A stretch of 64,000 nt of DNA from contig CM035407.1 in assembly GCA_020310875.1 (NCBI GenBank), forward strand, positions 89,972,632-90,036,631, given 5' to 3'. Positions within the stretch are counted from its first letter, which is position 1. Each line of letters begins with the position of its first letter. A model generated the notes under the pieces. It worked only from the letters and a program-made list of their open reading frames with translations, searched no databases and was not told where the DNA came from. The translations under genes and the position numbers were made by a program. This document shows, piece by piece, positions 54,437 through 64,000 of this stretch. This DNA is from Ceratopteris richardii (Eukaryota; Streptophyta; Polypodiopsida; Polypodiales; Pteridaceae).

Positions 54437-57400
54437 GTTTGGCACATCCGATGGGACACTTGCATTTCTGTGAGAGGCCCTGAGGATAGTAAATAGTCCT
54501 TTTTCAATATTTTTGCCCTATTGCATTTGCAAGTAGGTACATGACCCATACACAAGTAGATAAGGAGCCTCTTCGTGTACGAAGGACCCTTAACAAGTCA
54601 GCTATATCTTTGACTAGTGAACCTAGCTCCCCTCTACCCTCCTTGAATTTATCCATTGATTTGGGTGCGACACCACTCTCAAAGGAGAAGCATAGGAGAA
54701 TATTAGATTTCTCCTCAGATACGTCATAAGAAACATCAGTGCAAATGGAGGATCTCTCTCATTTACTCTCTAGACTCAATATCAAGTTCCCTACCTTCAA
54801 GGGACAAGCTTATGAGGATGCTAATGATCATGTGAGGAGGTTCATCTCCTTATGCCGTGGATGAGGTCTGCACAATAGAGAGGATGCAATGTTGCTACTC
54901 TTCCCATCCACATTGGAAGGTCTTGCTGACAAATGGTAGAGTCAATATGCAGATGGCCATTTTGCTACATGGGAGGCTCTGAAGACGGCATTCTCACAAA
55001 CATTTTGACCTTCTGACTCCTTGGAAAGAGCTCTAGACCAGCTCGAGAATCTAAGGCTAAGATCAAGTGAATCCTTCCATGAACTTCACACTACGTCAAA
55101 AGCACTTGTTGCACGTCTTCCACATGCTCCAGGTGATTTCTCAGTTAAAACATGGATAGAAAACGCTCTGCCTAGGTCATCTCAACAAAAACTACGTGAG
55201 TCTCTTAGGTTGGATGCAATCCTCAATGATTTTGTTGCAGCAACATCACACATTGAAGAAGCTAGGCAACATTTTGAAGGGGAGACACAACCAAATTATG
55301 CAGCATAAGTAGATCCTATTAGCCGATTGAGGAAAGAACGGGAGGCATTGAGAATGCAACAAAACCAACAAGAAGAGAAGGTCTTGCCACCTTTGTGTCG
55401 CACTGATGAGGAAGTAGCCCAACTTTGTCGTGATTTAGAAGATTTGCGGACTACTCAGGATATAAGAAGACAGATTTGGTGTACAATATGTAACAACAAT
55501 GGACATTCCAATGCTAATTGTCCTAACAAGGTAAGCTATCAATTTTGTGGAAAGGATGGTCATGACGCTAGAGACTGTTACTACCTCAAGGGTACATAGC
55601 AACGAGGTAACCCTCAAGCTTTGGATTCATATTATGCTAGTACTTCAAATGCACCTAATAGAGAGAAAAATTGTACGACAAAGCCTAGATATAATAGGCC
55701 ATTGATGTGTTATTGTTGTGGTGAGTATGGCCATATGCAAAATAGGTGTTCCCTTTTAGAAGATGCACCTCCTTGTCAACATTGTCCAGAGGCCAAGGAT
55801 CACTATACCAAAGAGTGCCCAAGAAGTTGTCCTGCTCCAATCCACATGATTGCAGTCTCTCCACAAGAAGAAGGTATGACCACTCAGTCTTATGCTATTT
55901 CATGCTCTACAATGCCCACGATGACTAGAGCCAGACAAGCAGTAGCAATCCGTAGAGAGGAACAACAAGGATTTGAGGATCAAGAGGAGGAAAAGAAGGC
56001 TGGGTGGAAAGGCCAAGCAGAAATTGAAGGAGCTTATGAAAGGATGGCTACTTGTTTAAGGGACCAACCAACACGTTTGCAAGAAGACACTCATGAGCTA
56101 AACATTGAACAGATCTTGAAAGGTATTCATCACAAGGTTAGTCTACATGAACTCATAAAGATGGAATTAAAAATCAGAAGTGGCCTATTAAAGATTGTAC
56201 ACCCTACTTACTTGAGCCAACCACCTAGCATAGATGGTTTCATGGTTGATTTTCCCCCTACAGACTATCAAAGCTCAAGGTTATATGTTCTTATAAAGGA
56301 TGAAGCTCTCGCAGGTGTGATCCTGGATGGAGGGTCTGGCATCAATTTGATGCCAGATTTCACAATGAAGAAATTGAATTTGAACCTCACCAAGATGGCA
56401 GTGTTCACTATTACACTAGCAGATCAACACAGGGTTGCGCCACTTGGCATTATTGAAAAGGTACTTATGATAGTACAGGATTGTCCGTTTGTTCTGGATT
56501 TTTTTGTTATTTCACTTCCACAAGAGACTTCTTATCCATTACTCCTGTGAACACCTTGGCTGAGGCAAGCAAAAGCTTTGCAAGATTGGGGGAAAAACAA
56601 ACTATGGATTTCAACGAGCACCAATAGCCAACTGCAGCTACATTTGGAAGAAGGATTTGACTGAGGAAAAACTATTGGGTATACTGTGCACACTCAGGTA
56701 ATGCCCTCTCTACCCCAAGAAGAAGATACATTATTGAATTGGATGATGGAAAGTGTAGAGTGTTGTACGGTGGAAATCAATGAAAAAGAGGAAGAAGTTG
56801 AAGATGAAGAAGTTGTAGGAAAAGGCCATGAAGTTCACAAGGAGTTGGAGAATAAGAGTTCACAAGAGAATACAAACTTTGAAGGGGCAACAAACATAGA
56901 AGTATCCGGGAAGGAAGTTATGAGCCTGAGTGCAGAGAAGATCTTCCTTTTTCGGATATACCTCAAGGATGGACCAGAGAACATATTGCAGAATATAAGC
57001 TAAAGTCCACTCCTGCATAAAGTGGAGATGATTTCTCAAACAAGACTAGTCCTGAAACACTAGTTCAAGAAGTAAATCTAGGGGATGAAGAGAACCCTCA
57101 AGTAGTCCACTTGGCCTCCTTTCTATGGCATTATCCCCCTTTACTGCAGAAGGTAACTTCTTTACTTTTTGCTTACAAAAATGTCTTCGCATGGTCCTAC
57201 AAAGATCTAACACGGATACCAAAGGAGCTTGGATTATATCTAATACCCTTAGTTGAGCGAACCGCGCCTGCAAGAAGTAGGCCGTATCGACTCAATCCAA
57301 AGTATGCAGAGGTAGTAAAGTTTGAGATTACAAAACTAGAACAAGCAGGTATAATTGTTCCAGTAGAACATTCTACGTGGCTTTCTTCTATGGTTATTGT

Positions 57401-58762
57401 ACCCAAGAAAAATAGTGGAAAATAAGAGTATGCGTTGATTTTCGTGCCTTGAATAAAGTGACTGTTCAAGATGGATTTCCTCAACCCTTCATAGAGCAAG
57501 TACTTGAGGAAGTAGCTGGTCACACTTTGTATAGCTTCTTGGATGGTTTTAGTGGCTATAATCAGATAGTGATCCATCTTGATGATAGGGACAAAATAGC
57601 CTTCGTTGCTCCATGGGGCACTTATATCTATACCCGCATGGCTTTGGTTTGAAGAATGCACTAGCTTCATTTAATAGAACAATATATCTAATATTGGGCA
57701 AATGCTTGATAACCTTTCTATGCATTTTCATGGATGACTTTTCAATATTTTCAAGCACAGATAGAAGAGCAGCAGTTCAAGATTTCCATGATCTTTGGAA
57801 AATCTAAAAGAAATTTTTGAGCAATGTCTCAAAATAGGTTTGAAATTAAATCCTGCTAAATGTCAGTTTCTAGTCACCAAGGGCACTCTTCTTGGTCACA
57901 TAGTACCTGTTGAAGGGATAACGGTTGACCCTACAAAGGTTACTGCTATTCTTTCAATGCCTATTCCACAAAGCCCAAAGGAAGTGCAAAGTTTTTTGGG
58001 CCATGCAGGATACCATAGAAGATTCATACGAATGTATTCAGAAATAGCTAAGCCCTTGTCAAGGCTTACCAGTAAAAAGGTCCCCTTCTCATGGAGTGCT
58101 GAAGCTAAGAAAGCATTTTGTGATGTAAAATTGAGGCTATGTACTGCTCCACTTTTAAGTGTTCCTAACTCGTCATTGGAGTTTCATGTGCATATAGATG
58201 CCAGTCTTCATGCTGTTGGTGCAGTTCTAGCTCAACCATCATCACACAAGGTTGATAGACCTATCTCCTATGCCTACAGACTACTCACCAAGGTAGAAAC
58301 GAACTACAGTAGGACCAAACAGGAAGGTTTGGCCATTGTATTTGCTCTTCAAAAGTTTCGGCATTACCATCTCGGTGTACATCTTATAGTCATATCTGAC
58401 CATCCGCCTTTGAAGTTCTTGATAAACAAACCTAGAGTATCTGGAAGGGTTTGGAGATGGTTACTCCTGTTTCAAGAATTTAACTTTGAGATTCATATTA
58501 AGCCAGGAGGAGAGCACTACATGGTAGATCAAGTATCCAGGATCCCAATGTGAAACAAGGCAACAGGTATTAATGATGAATTGGTGGATAGTAATCTCTT
58601 CCTAGTAGCAACTTAGATTGATTGGTATGATGGAATTCTCAATTTTCTTACTACTGGAAAACTCCCAGAGCATTTGAAACCTATAGAAATGAGAAGATTT
58701 CTCCTTAAAACCAAGGCGTACTCACTCATAAATGGGAATTTATATAGATATTGTCAAGATGT
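54437..58762 (+). mobile_element. Gypsy B unit, gag to integrase start
   Basis: Gag from 54,541, capsid region to 55,308, zinc-knuckle region 55,480-55,830 with four motifs (CTICNNNGHSNANC, FCGKDGHDARDC, CYCCGEYGHMQNRC, CQHCPEAKDHYTKEC), protease (56,270-56,690; VILDGGSGINLMPDFTMKKL), acidic linker, RT (57,111-58,050; FMDDFSIFS), RNase H (58,080-58,553) and the beginning of integrase. The family match stops at about 58,762 against copia sequence. Broken. Confidence 0.9.
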
Positions 58763-59160
58763 CATGTTGTTGCTTAAAAGCCTTTGCAACAAGTCATGCT
58801 TTATACTTTGGAGAAGCACTATCTGATGTGAATTTTAGCTTATATACCCATTTACATGGTAAAGCTTTTCAGCCCTTTGGCAAAGGTACTAAATCCCAAG
58901 TACCATTCTTGTGAATAGAATCCAGCTCACTCTTCATGGCACACTTCCACTTGACATGATCATTTGTGTGCGTAGCCTCTTTGTAGCAAGATGGCTCACA
59001 GGCATCTCTTAGCATAACAAAATCTAAACCTCAAACATATCTATCAGGTGGATGAGGGACATGTGTAGAGCGTTTCAATGGTTGCTGAATAAGAACATAT
59101 GTAGACTGATCTGATCGGACATTCTCTTGAATGTCCCTATGTGCAGCATATTTATGCAAT
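58763..59160 (-). mobile_element. Copia fragment M3
   Basis: Minus-strand copia sequence from the RT start and integrase-RT linker (matches 38,230-38,600 and 61,690-62,080). It stops at about 59,160, where the duplicated unknown segment begins. The 63-aa frame at 59,031-59,222 spans that junction and is therefore a chance fusion, not a gene. Confidence 0.8.
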
Positions 59161-59553
59161 AACTCCTTAATGAGCTTCTTTGAGTCAATAGATATGGTTC
59201 CTTTGTCCTCAGCAATGTCCAAAAATGAATAGCTGCACCCAAATCAGTATATACCAACATCCTTCTGATGCTAATCAAAGTCTTCATCAACAACTATTGT
59301 CTTCTCTGAAATCGCTCTTTCAAAGCAGCTTGAAAGAGCTTCTCATAAATCTTGGAATTCTTCATTTGACAATGCTAAATCAAGATGCAAAAATTCTTCT
59401 TTTCTTTCTCCCTTCTCATTGATAAATCGTATTGCAACTTCCTTTGACTCAACTATAACATCAAGGTTGTAGTCTTCCCTTTGGTTGAAGAGCTCCTCAA
59501 TGTAAAAGAGTGGAATACATTCCTTTCCAGAGATGAAATAAAATGGCAGATTT
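59161..59553 (-). other. Second copy of the unrecognised segment
   Basis: Matches 17,501-17,895 closely on the same strand. Here it runs straight into sequence matching 20,414 onward, without the ~2.5 kb that separates the two in the left copy. Family not recognised. Confidence 0.7.
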
Positions 59554-60640
59554 GGGAGACCTATTGTCTAGGAGTCTGATGGGCTAACCACTTGCCCCAA
59601 AAGCCATGATTGAGGATTACCTCCTAATCCTCCCTCCTAGGGTGTGGTTCAACCATCTCCTATCAGTCATATCTTGAGTCTAACATCGTCGCCCTACACA
59701 ATACACAAAGAGCATGATCTTAAATTTCCTAAGTTCTCCAAATACTATCAAACCTTGAGCTTGTGGTTGTCCATGTCACTATATATTCTATTAAAAAACA
59801 TACACAAAAGTTTCTAATAACCATTTGGACTTTCACATGGATACTAATGGTAAAAAAAAATTCTCTTGATTGCATGGCCTTATTCAAACCCTTTATTTTT
59901 ATTGAATATGGCTATCCTCATGTATCTCACAAGCCATTTTATTTCTATCCATGGATGTAAATTTTATGTAATCTTATGATGCTGTTTCGTAACGAAAATA
60001 ATTGTATTCTCAAAGTGTTTTTGTTTTGTATTGAACTTTATCATAGGATGGTGGTTTTAGGCCTACAATAAGCTCAAAGGACTCAACAACATGTTGGTAC
60101 TATAGATTTATGTTCATATATATAACTTTTTCTCAAATATTAAAGTTAAATATTAATAACATTACTAGTAAAATATCACACTTATTTAGGGTTCAAGACT
60201 ATTATTTGAGGCATATGATTTTCATTGACCCAAAACAGTTGCTTTGGCAAGTTCATTCAAGCTCATAGGGTTTCTTGTCAAGTACTTAATTTACAAACCT
60301 TATCTTATTGAGAGCTCTAGAAATCTAGTCTATCTAAAATCATGAATGACAATGATCAATGTAGTCTGTGAGGGAGTTTATCTTTACATGAACATTTAGA
60401 AGGAGGCTCCAATCAACATTTTTGGATTTTTGTGGCAAAGAAGCTCTTGATAACGAGATATTTGTGGGGTATTGTTTCTAGTGATTTAGCACATCATGAA
60501 GAACCTATTCAAACATGTAATAAAGCTAGAAGATTGAAACAAGTTGTGACACTTTGTCGAGTTTGTAGCTCTCTCTAGTGAAAGCTTGTTCAAAGGCTGA
60601 AATAAACAACACTAAATAGAAGACACTACTTATCATTTTC
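59554..60640. repeat. Second copy of the 20.4-21.8 kb segment
   Basis: Matches 20,414-20,750 and then 21,056-21,790, so it has one 315-bp unit where the left copy has two. Part of the SINE candidate body lies at 59,575-59,690. The counterpart of the copia-gag-like ORF is at 60,343-60,579. Confidence 0.85.
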
Positions 60641-60982
60641 CTTTTGGATTGGGTTCTCTCTTGCAATGTATCAATTTACAAGCTCATGCATGTATAGATG
60701 ATTATATACACCATTGTATTACAAGCTGGTATTGAAACCATATTGATACCCATAGTGATAGATTGTGCAATGCTTTCAACCTGATTTTTTATTGGAAGCT
60801 AGTGATGTTGCATATTTGTTCTTTCTAGTATTTGATCTATCTATTCTTTCTGGATTGGGTTCTCTCTTGCACTGTATCATTTCACAAGCTCATGCATGTA
60901 TAGATGATTATATACACCATTGTAATGCAAGATGCTCTTGTAACTATATTGATACCCATACTAATAGATTCTGCAATGCTTC
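60640..60982 (+). repeat. Repeat Y, tandem units
   Basis: GGATTGGGTTCTCTCTTGCA occurs at 60,646 and 60,852, a 206-base period. The second unit ends against the copia LTR at the same place as in M1. Confidence 0.9.
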
Positions 60983-61281
60983 TGAAGGAATTTGATGGCA
61001 ATGCACCACAGTGTGCTCTCCTTCTTGAGAGCTGCACGACAATATCCTCAGAGTAGAAAACTCGGTTTCTAGGGCTACACACGGTACTCAGCACAGAGGC
61101 TGTAGAATACACAAGAAAAACACAGAACACAGGGAGCACAAAGATCAACTTCTTAGGTTCTATAAATGCGATCGAACTTACAGTCTTTGGCTGGCCACAC
61201 CACTATATGTTTTATTAAAGAACATATACAAAGAAGTGTTCGGTGACCATTTGGCCTTTCACATGGACACTAACGGTAACA
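60983..61281 (-). repeat. Copia 3' LTR (M4)
   Basis: 299 bases; on the minus strand TGTTACCGTTAGTGTCC to AATTCCTTCA after the polypurine tract. It is the best-kept copy and defines the LTR ends used for the others. Confidence 0.9.
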
Positions 61282-61951
61282 ATCTCCCACTAAAGGCCAA
61301 TATGGCCAGGGTAACTATGGGAGAAAAATAAAGAATGATAAAGAATACCTAAGTGTAAGTATAAAATGTATACCTCCCACCTGATGGGCATGTTACATAG
61401 TATAGAAGTGCTTGTGTAAGATCATGAATCAAGTAACCCCTATCAAATGATTCTTCTAGTGGAGTGTTTAAGCCCATACAAGCTCTTCTTGAGCTTACAA
61501 ACTAGACTTTCCTTGTCACGAACTTCATAAAATTCTGGTTGATCCATATAGATCTTAGGATCTCCATGCAAGAAAGCAGTTTTCACATTCATTTGGAGTA
61601 GCTCTAAGTCCTCCATTGCAAGAAATCCAAGCAACATGTGCAAGGTAGTCATCTTGACCACTAGAGAGAAGATTTCCTCAAAATCAACACCATATTATTT
61701 CTTAAAACTCTTTGCAACAAGTCGTGTTTTATACTTTGGAGAAGCACTATCTGATGTGAATTTCAACTTATATACCTATTTACATGGTAAAGCTTTCCTG
61801 CCCTTTGGCAAAGGTACTAAATCCCAAGTACCATTCTTGTGAATAGAATCCAGCTCACTCTTCATGGCACACTCCCACTTGACATGATCCTTTGTCTGCA
61901 TAGCCTCTTTGTAGCAAGAAGGCTCACAGACATCTGTTAGCATAACAAAAT

Positions 61952-62905
61952 CTAAACCTCAAAATATCTATCAGGTGGATGTGGGCCACGTGCAGAGCGT
62001 CTCAATGGTTGCTGAACAAGAACATATGTAGACTGATCTGATCGGACATTCTGTTGAACATCCCTATGTGCAGCATTTTTATGCATGCCAACTAGAGGAC
62101 TACTATCCTCAAATACCACTCTCCTCACTTCAACCTCCTTAATGGGTTGTTTATACATCTTAGACTCATTGAAAATGACATCACTACTTCTGATCATTGA
62201 ACATGTTTCAGGATCCCATAAGTGATATCCAAATTTTCCTTCTTGACCATATCTGAGAAAAATGCATTTCTTTGACTTATAGTCTAGCTTTTGTCTAAGA
62301 TTCTTGGCTATATGAGCATATGCTTCACACCCAAAAACTCGAAGATGATCATAATATGATGGCTTCTCTGTCCATAACTCTTGTGCCACTTTGAGATCTT
62401 TGGCACTACTAGGTGAAAGGTTAATCACATGAAGTACTGTCAATACTGCTTTTACCCAAAAACCTTGTGAGAGGTTTGCATGATGCACCATAGAAAGTAC
62501 TCTATCTTGAATAGTTCTATTCATCCTTTTAGCTACACCATTTTGTATTGGGGTATATGGAGCCGTAAAATCCCTATGCATCCCTCTAGATTGATAGAAA
62601 AGTGTAAATTCATGAGAGGTATACTCACCCCCATTATCTGAACATAAAGCCTTAAGCATAGTTCCTTTTTGAGTCTCAACTGAAGCAACCCGTTTTTTGA
62701 AAGTAGGGAATACCTCATACTTTGATTTGATAGGATATACCCAAACTTTTCTAGTAGCATTATCTATGAAAGTGAAAAAGTAATCATCTATGAAAATGAC
62801 AAAGTAAAGAGAACCACCTAAGGACCTAGTGGGCATAGGACCACACACATTTGTATGAACGAGATCTAAAGGTTGAATTGCAGAGTCAATGTGCATTCTA
62901 TGCAC
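61952..62905 (-). pseudogene. pol: Copia integrase (M4), 317 aa
   Basis: One long open stretch: HRMHIDSAIQPLDLVHTNVC, the duplicated FVIFIDD/FFTFIDN block, DNGGEYTSHEFTLFYQSRGM, HRDFTAPYTPIQNGVAKRMN (E region), RVLSMVHHANLSQGFWVKAV and LTVLHVINLSPSS, YYDHLRVFGCEAYAHI, and the C-terminal VRRVVFEDSSPLVGMHKNAA. It is the best-kept copia integrase in the window, though within a broken element. Confidence 0.92.
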
Positions 62906-62938
62906 ATTTCTGGTTAGCTTTCCATATTGACACCAACA

Positions 62939-63396
62939 CTAAAAACCTTTCGTGAAACCTGTAGTTTTATGAATGTGTCTGAAAACACAGTGCTAAAGGT
63001 TGATATCTATTGTCGAAGAATTACAAAGAATACTCTTCTTGATTTTCTTGGACCTATGTGAAGAGAACTATGTTCAAAAGTACTCCAAAATGGCTCCAAA
63101 AGACACCCCAAAAATGCTTCAGAAAAAGGCTTTGAAAGCAAAGAATGTAGCTTTAAGGGAACAAAACATGTTCAAGGTAATGTTAACCTTAGCTTTTCCC
63201 CTTCTTCCGACACCACAAGAGTGTAGCTTAGTCACAAGAGATTGCCATGGTTAAGCGAGCTCTGGGGGAAATAGTACTCGGATGGGTGACCTCTCGGGAA
63301 ATACTGGGAACGTCTATTTTCGTTGATCATTGAGGTCCTCCCTCACGTGCATCTAACGGTTCCAATAGTGACTTTGGTCACTCGAATGACAAGGTA
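62939..63396 (+). repeat. Repeat X copy joined to copia M4
   Basis: Starts 'caccaacactaaaaacctttc' as in M1 and contains the 5S-like core at 63,249-63,310. It ends near 63,396, where gypsy B sequence begins. Confidence 0.85.
63249..63310 (+). repeat. 5S-rRNA-like core, best copy
   Basis: GTTAAGCGAGCTCTGGGGGA, then AATAGTACTCGGATGGGTGA, then CCTCTCGGGAAATACTGGG. Box A, intermediate element and box C of plant 5S rRNA are all recognisable in the right order and spacing. The sequence left of 63,249 does not match the 5' half of 5S. Confidence 0.82.
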
Positions 63397-64000
63397 TGCA
63401 GATACCATAGAAGATTCATATGAATGTATTTAGAAATAGCTAAGCCCTTGTCAAGGCTTACCAGTAAGAAGGTCCCCTTCTCATGGAGTGCTGAAGCTGA
63501 GAAATCATTTTGTGCACTAAAATTGAGGCTATGTACTCCTCCACTTTTAAGTGTTCCTATATGGTCATTGGAGTTTCATGTGCATACAGATGCCAGTCTT
63601 CATTCTGTTGGTGCAGTTCTAGCTCAACCATCATCACACAAGGTTGATAGACCTATCTCCTATGCCAGCAGACTACTCACCAAGGCAGAAAGGAACTACA
63701 GTACGATCGAACGGGAAGGTTTGGCCATTGTATTTGCTCTTCAGAAGTTTCAGCATTACCTTCTTGGTGTACATTTTATAGTCATATCTGACGATCCGCC
63801 TTTGAAGTTCTTGATAAACAAACCTAGAGTAGCTGGAACGGTTTCGAAATGGTTACTCCTATTTCAAGAATTTAACTTCGATATTCATATTAAGCCAGGA
63901 AGAGAGCACTACATGGCAGATCAAGTATCAAGGACCGCAATTTGCGAGAAGGCAACAGGTATTCATGATGAATTGGTGGATAGTAATCTCTTCCTAGTAG
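63397..64000 (+). mobile_element. Gypsy B fragment, RT end to RNase H
   Basis: Family B sequence from the RT connection (YHRRF-type block) through RNase H (EFHVHTDASLHSVGAVLAQP, EREGLAIVFALQKFQHYLLG, HIKPGREHYMADQVSRTA). It runs off the window end, so its extent is unknown. Broken. Confidence 0.88.

Larger units (their letters stand above)
60983..62938 (-). mobile_element. Copia element M4
   Basis: Minus-strand copia: 3' LTR 60,983-61,281, polypurine tract AGTGGGAGAT just right of it, RT piece (61,443-61,690; LELLQMNVKTAFLHGDPKIY), linker, and integrase (61,952-62,905). It then joins repeat X at 62,938 with the junction seen in M1. Broken, several breaks. Confidence 0.88.

Noticed and set aside
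59031-59222. 63-aa frame mixing copia-like and unknown residues
   Set aside because: It crosses the junction between copia fragment M3 and the duplicated segment at ~59,160, so it is a chance fusion.

Overview
The window looks like intergenic DNA from a large, repeat-rich plant genome. Nearly everything recognisable is LTR retrotransposon sequence of plant Ty1/copia and Ty3/gypsy types, interleaved with simple-sequence arrays, a tRNA-like SINE candidate and a dispersed repeat carrying a 5S-rRNA-like segment. I see no intact host gene, no intact tRNA or rRNA gene, no CRISPR array and no bacterial operon. The species cannot be fixed from sequence alone; a gymnosperm, fern or other large-genome plant would fit. 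All virus-like elements here are broken and are described as fossils.

Left part (1-17,400). After an inverted piece of 'repeat X' (1-232) and a ~0.84-kb CA-rich microsatellite (538-1,381), a Ty1/copia element on the + strand runs from about 2,440 to 16,657. Its gag is split by a 10.4-kb Ty3/gypsy element (2,797-13,168) with two 1,012-bp LTRs that differ at about 46 positions (~4.5%, my hand count). The LTRs and the left-edge gag start point one way, while the main gag-pol block (about 4,150-11,436) runs the other way and carries its own inverted LTR piece, so the interior is inverted or chimeric.

Middle (17,400-26,900). This is a patchwork: an unrecognised ORF-bearing segment, a copia relic, repeat X with a 5S-like core, tRNA-like SINE candidates, a duplicated 315-bp unit, a conserved 78-aa ORF, a ~206-bp tandem unit ('repeat Y'), a gypsy gag fragment, a decayed gag-like region, and a pentanucleotide (TCACC/ACACC) array. 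The 17.5-22.0 kb stretch has a partial second copy at 59.16-60.85 kb.

Right part (26,900-64,000). A second Ty3/gypsy family (LTR ~827 bp, no chromodomain seen, up to four zinc-knuckle-like motifs in gag) occurs as head-to-tail runs in which one LTR lies between the pol end of one unit and the gag start of the next. LTRs start at 26,905, 33,074, 44,810 and 53,610. Minus-strand copia fragments (36.5-40.3, 47.6-48.6, 58.8-59.2 and 61.0-62.9 kb) of the same family as the left copia lie between them. Two of these share the same junction to repeat X, and their 299-bp LTRs lie at the same point of repeat Y, which suggests a block copied after assembly.

The most distinctive observations are the 5S-like segment (control-region half of 5S rRNA) in four copies of repeat X and its presence inside copia copies, the inverted interior of the nested gypsy element, and the LTR-sharing concatemers. 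None is shown here to be active.
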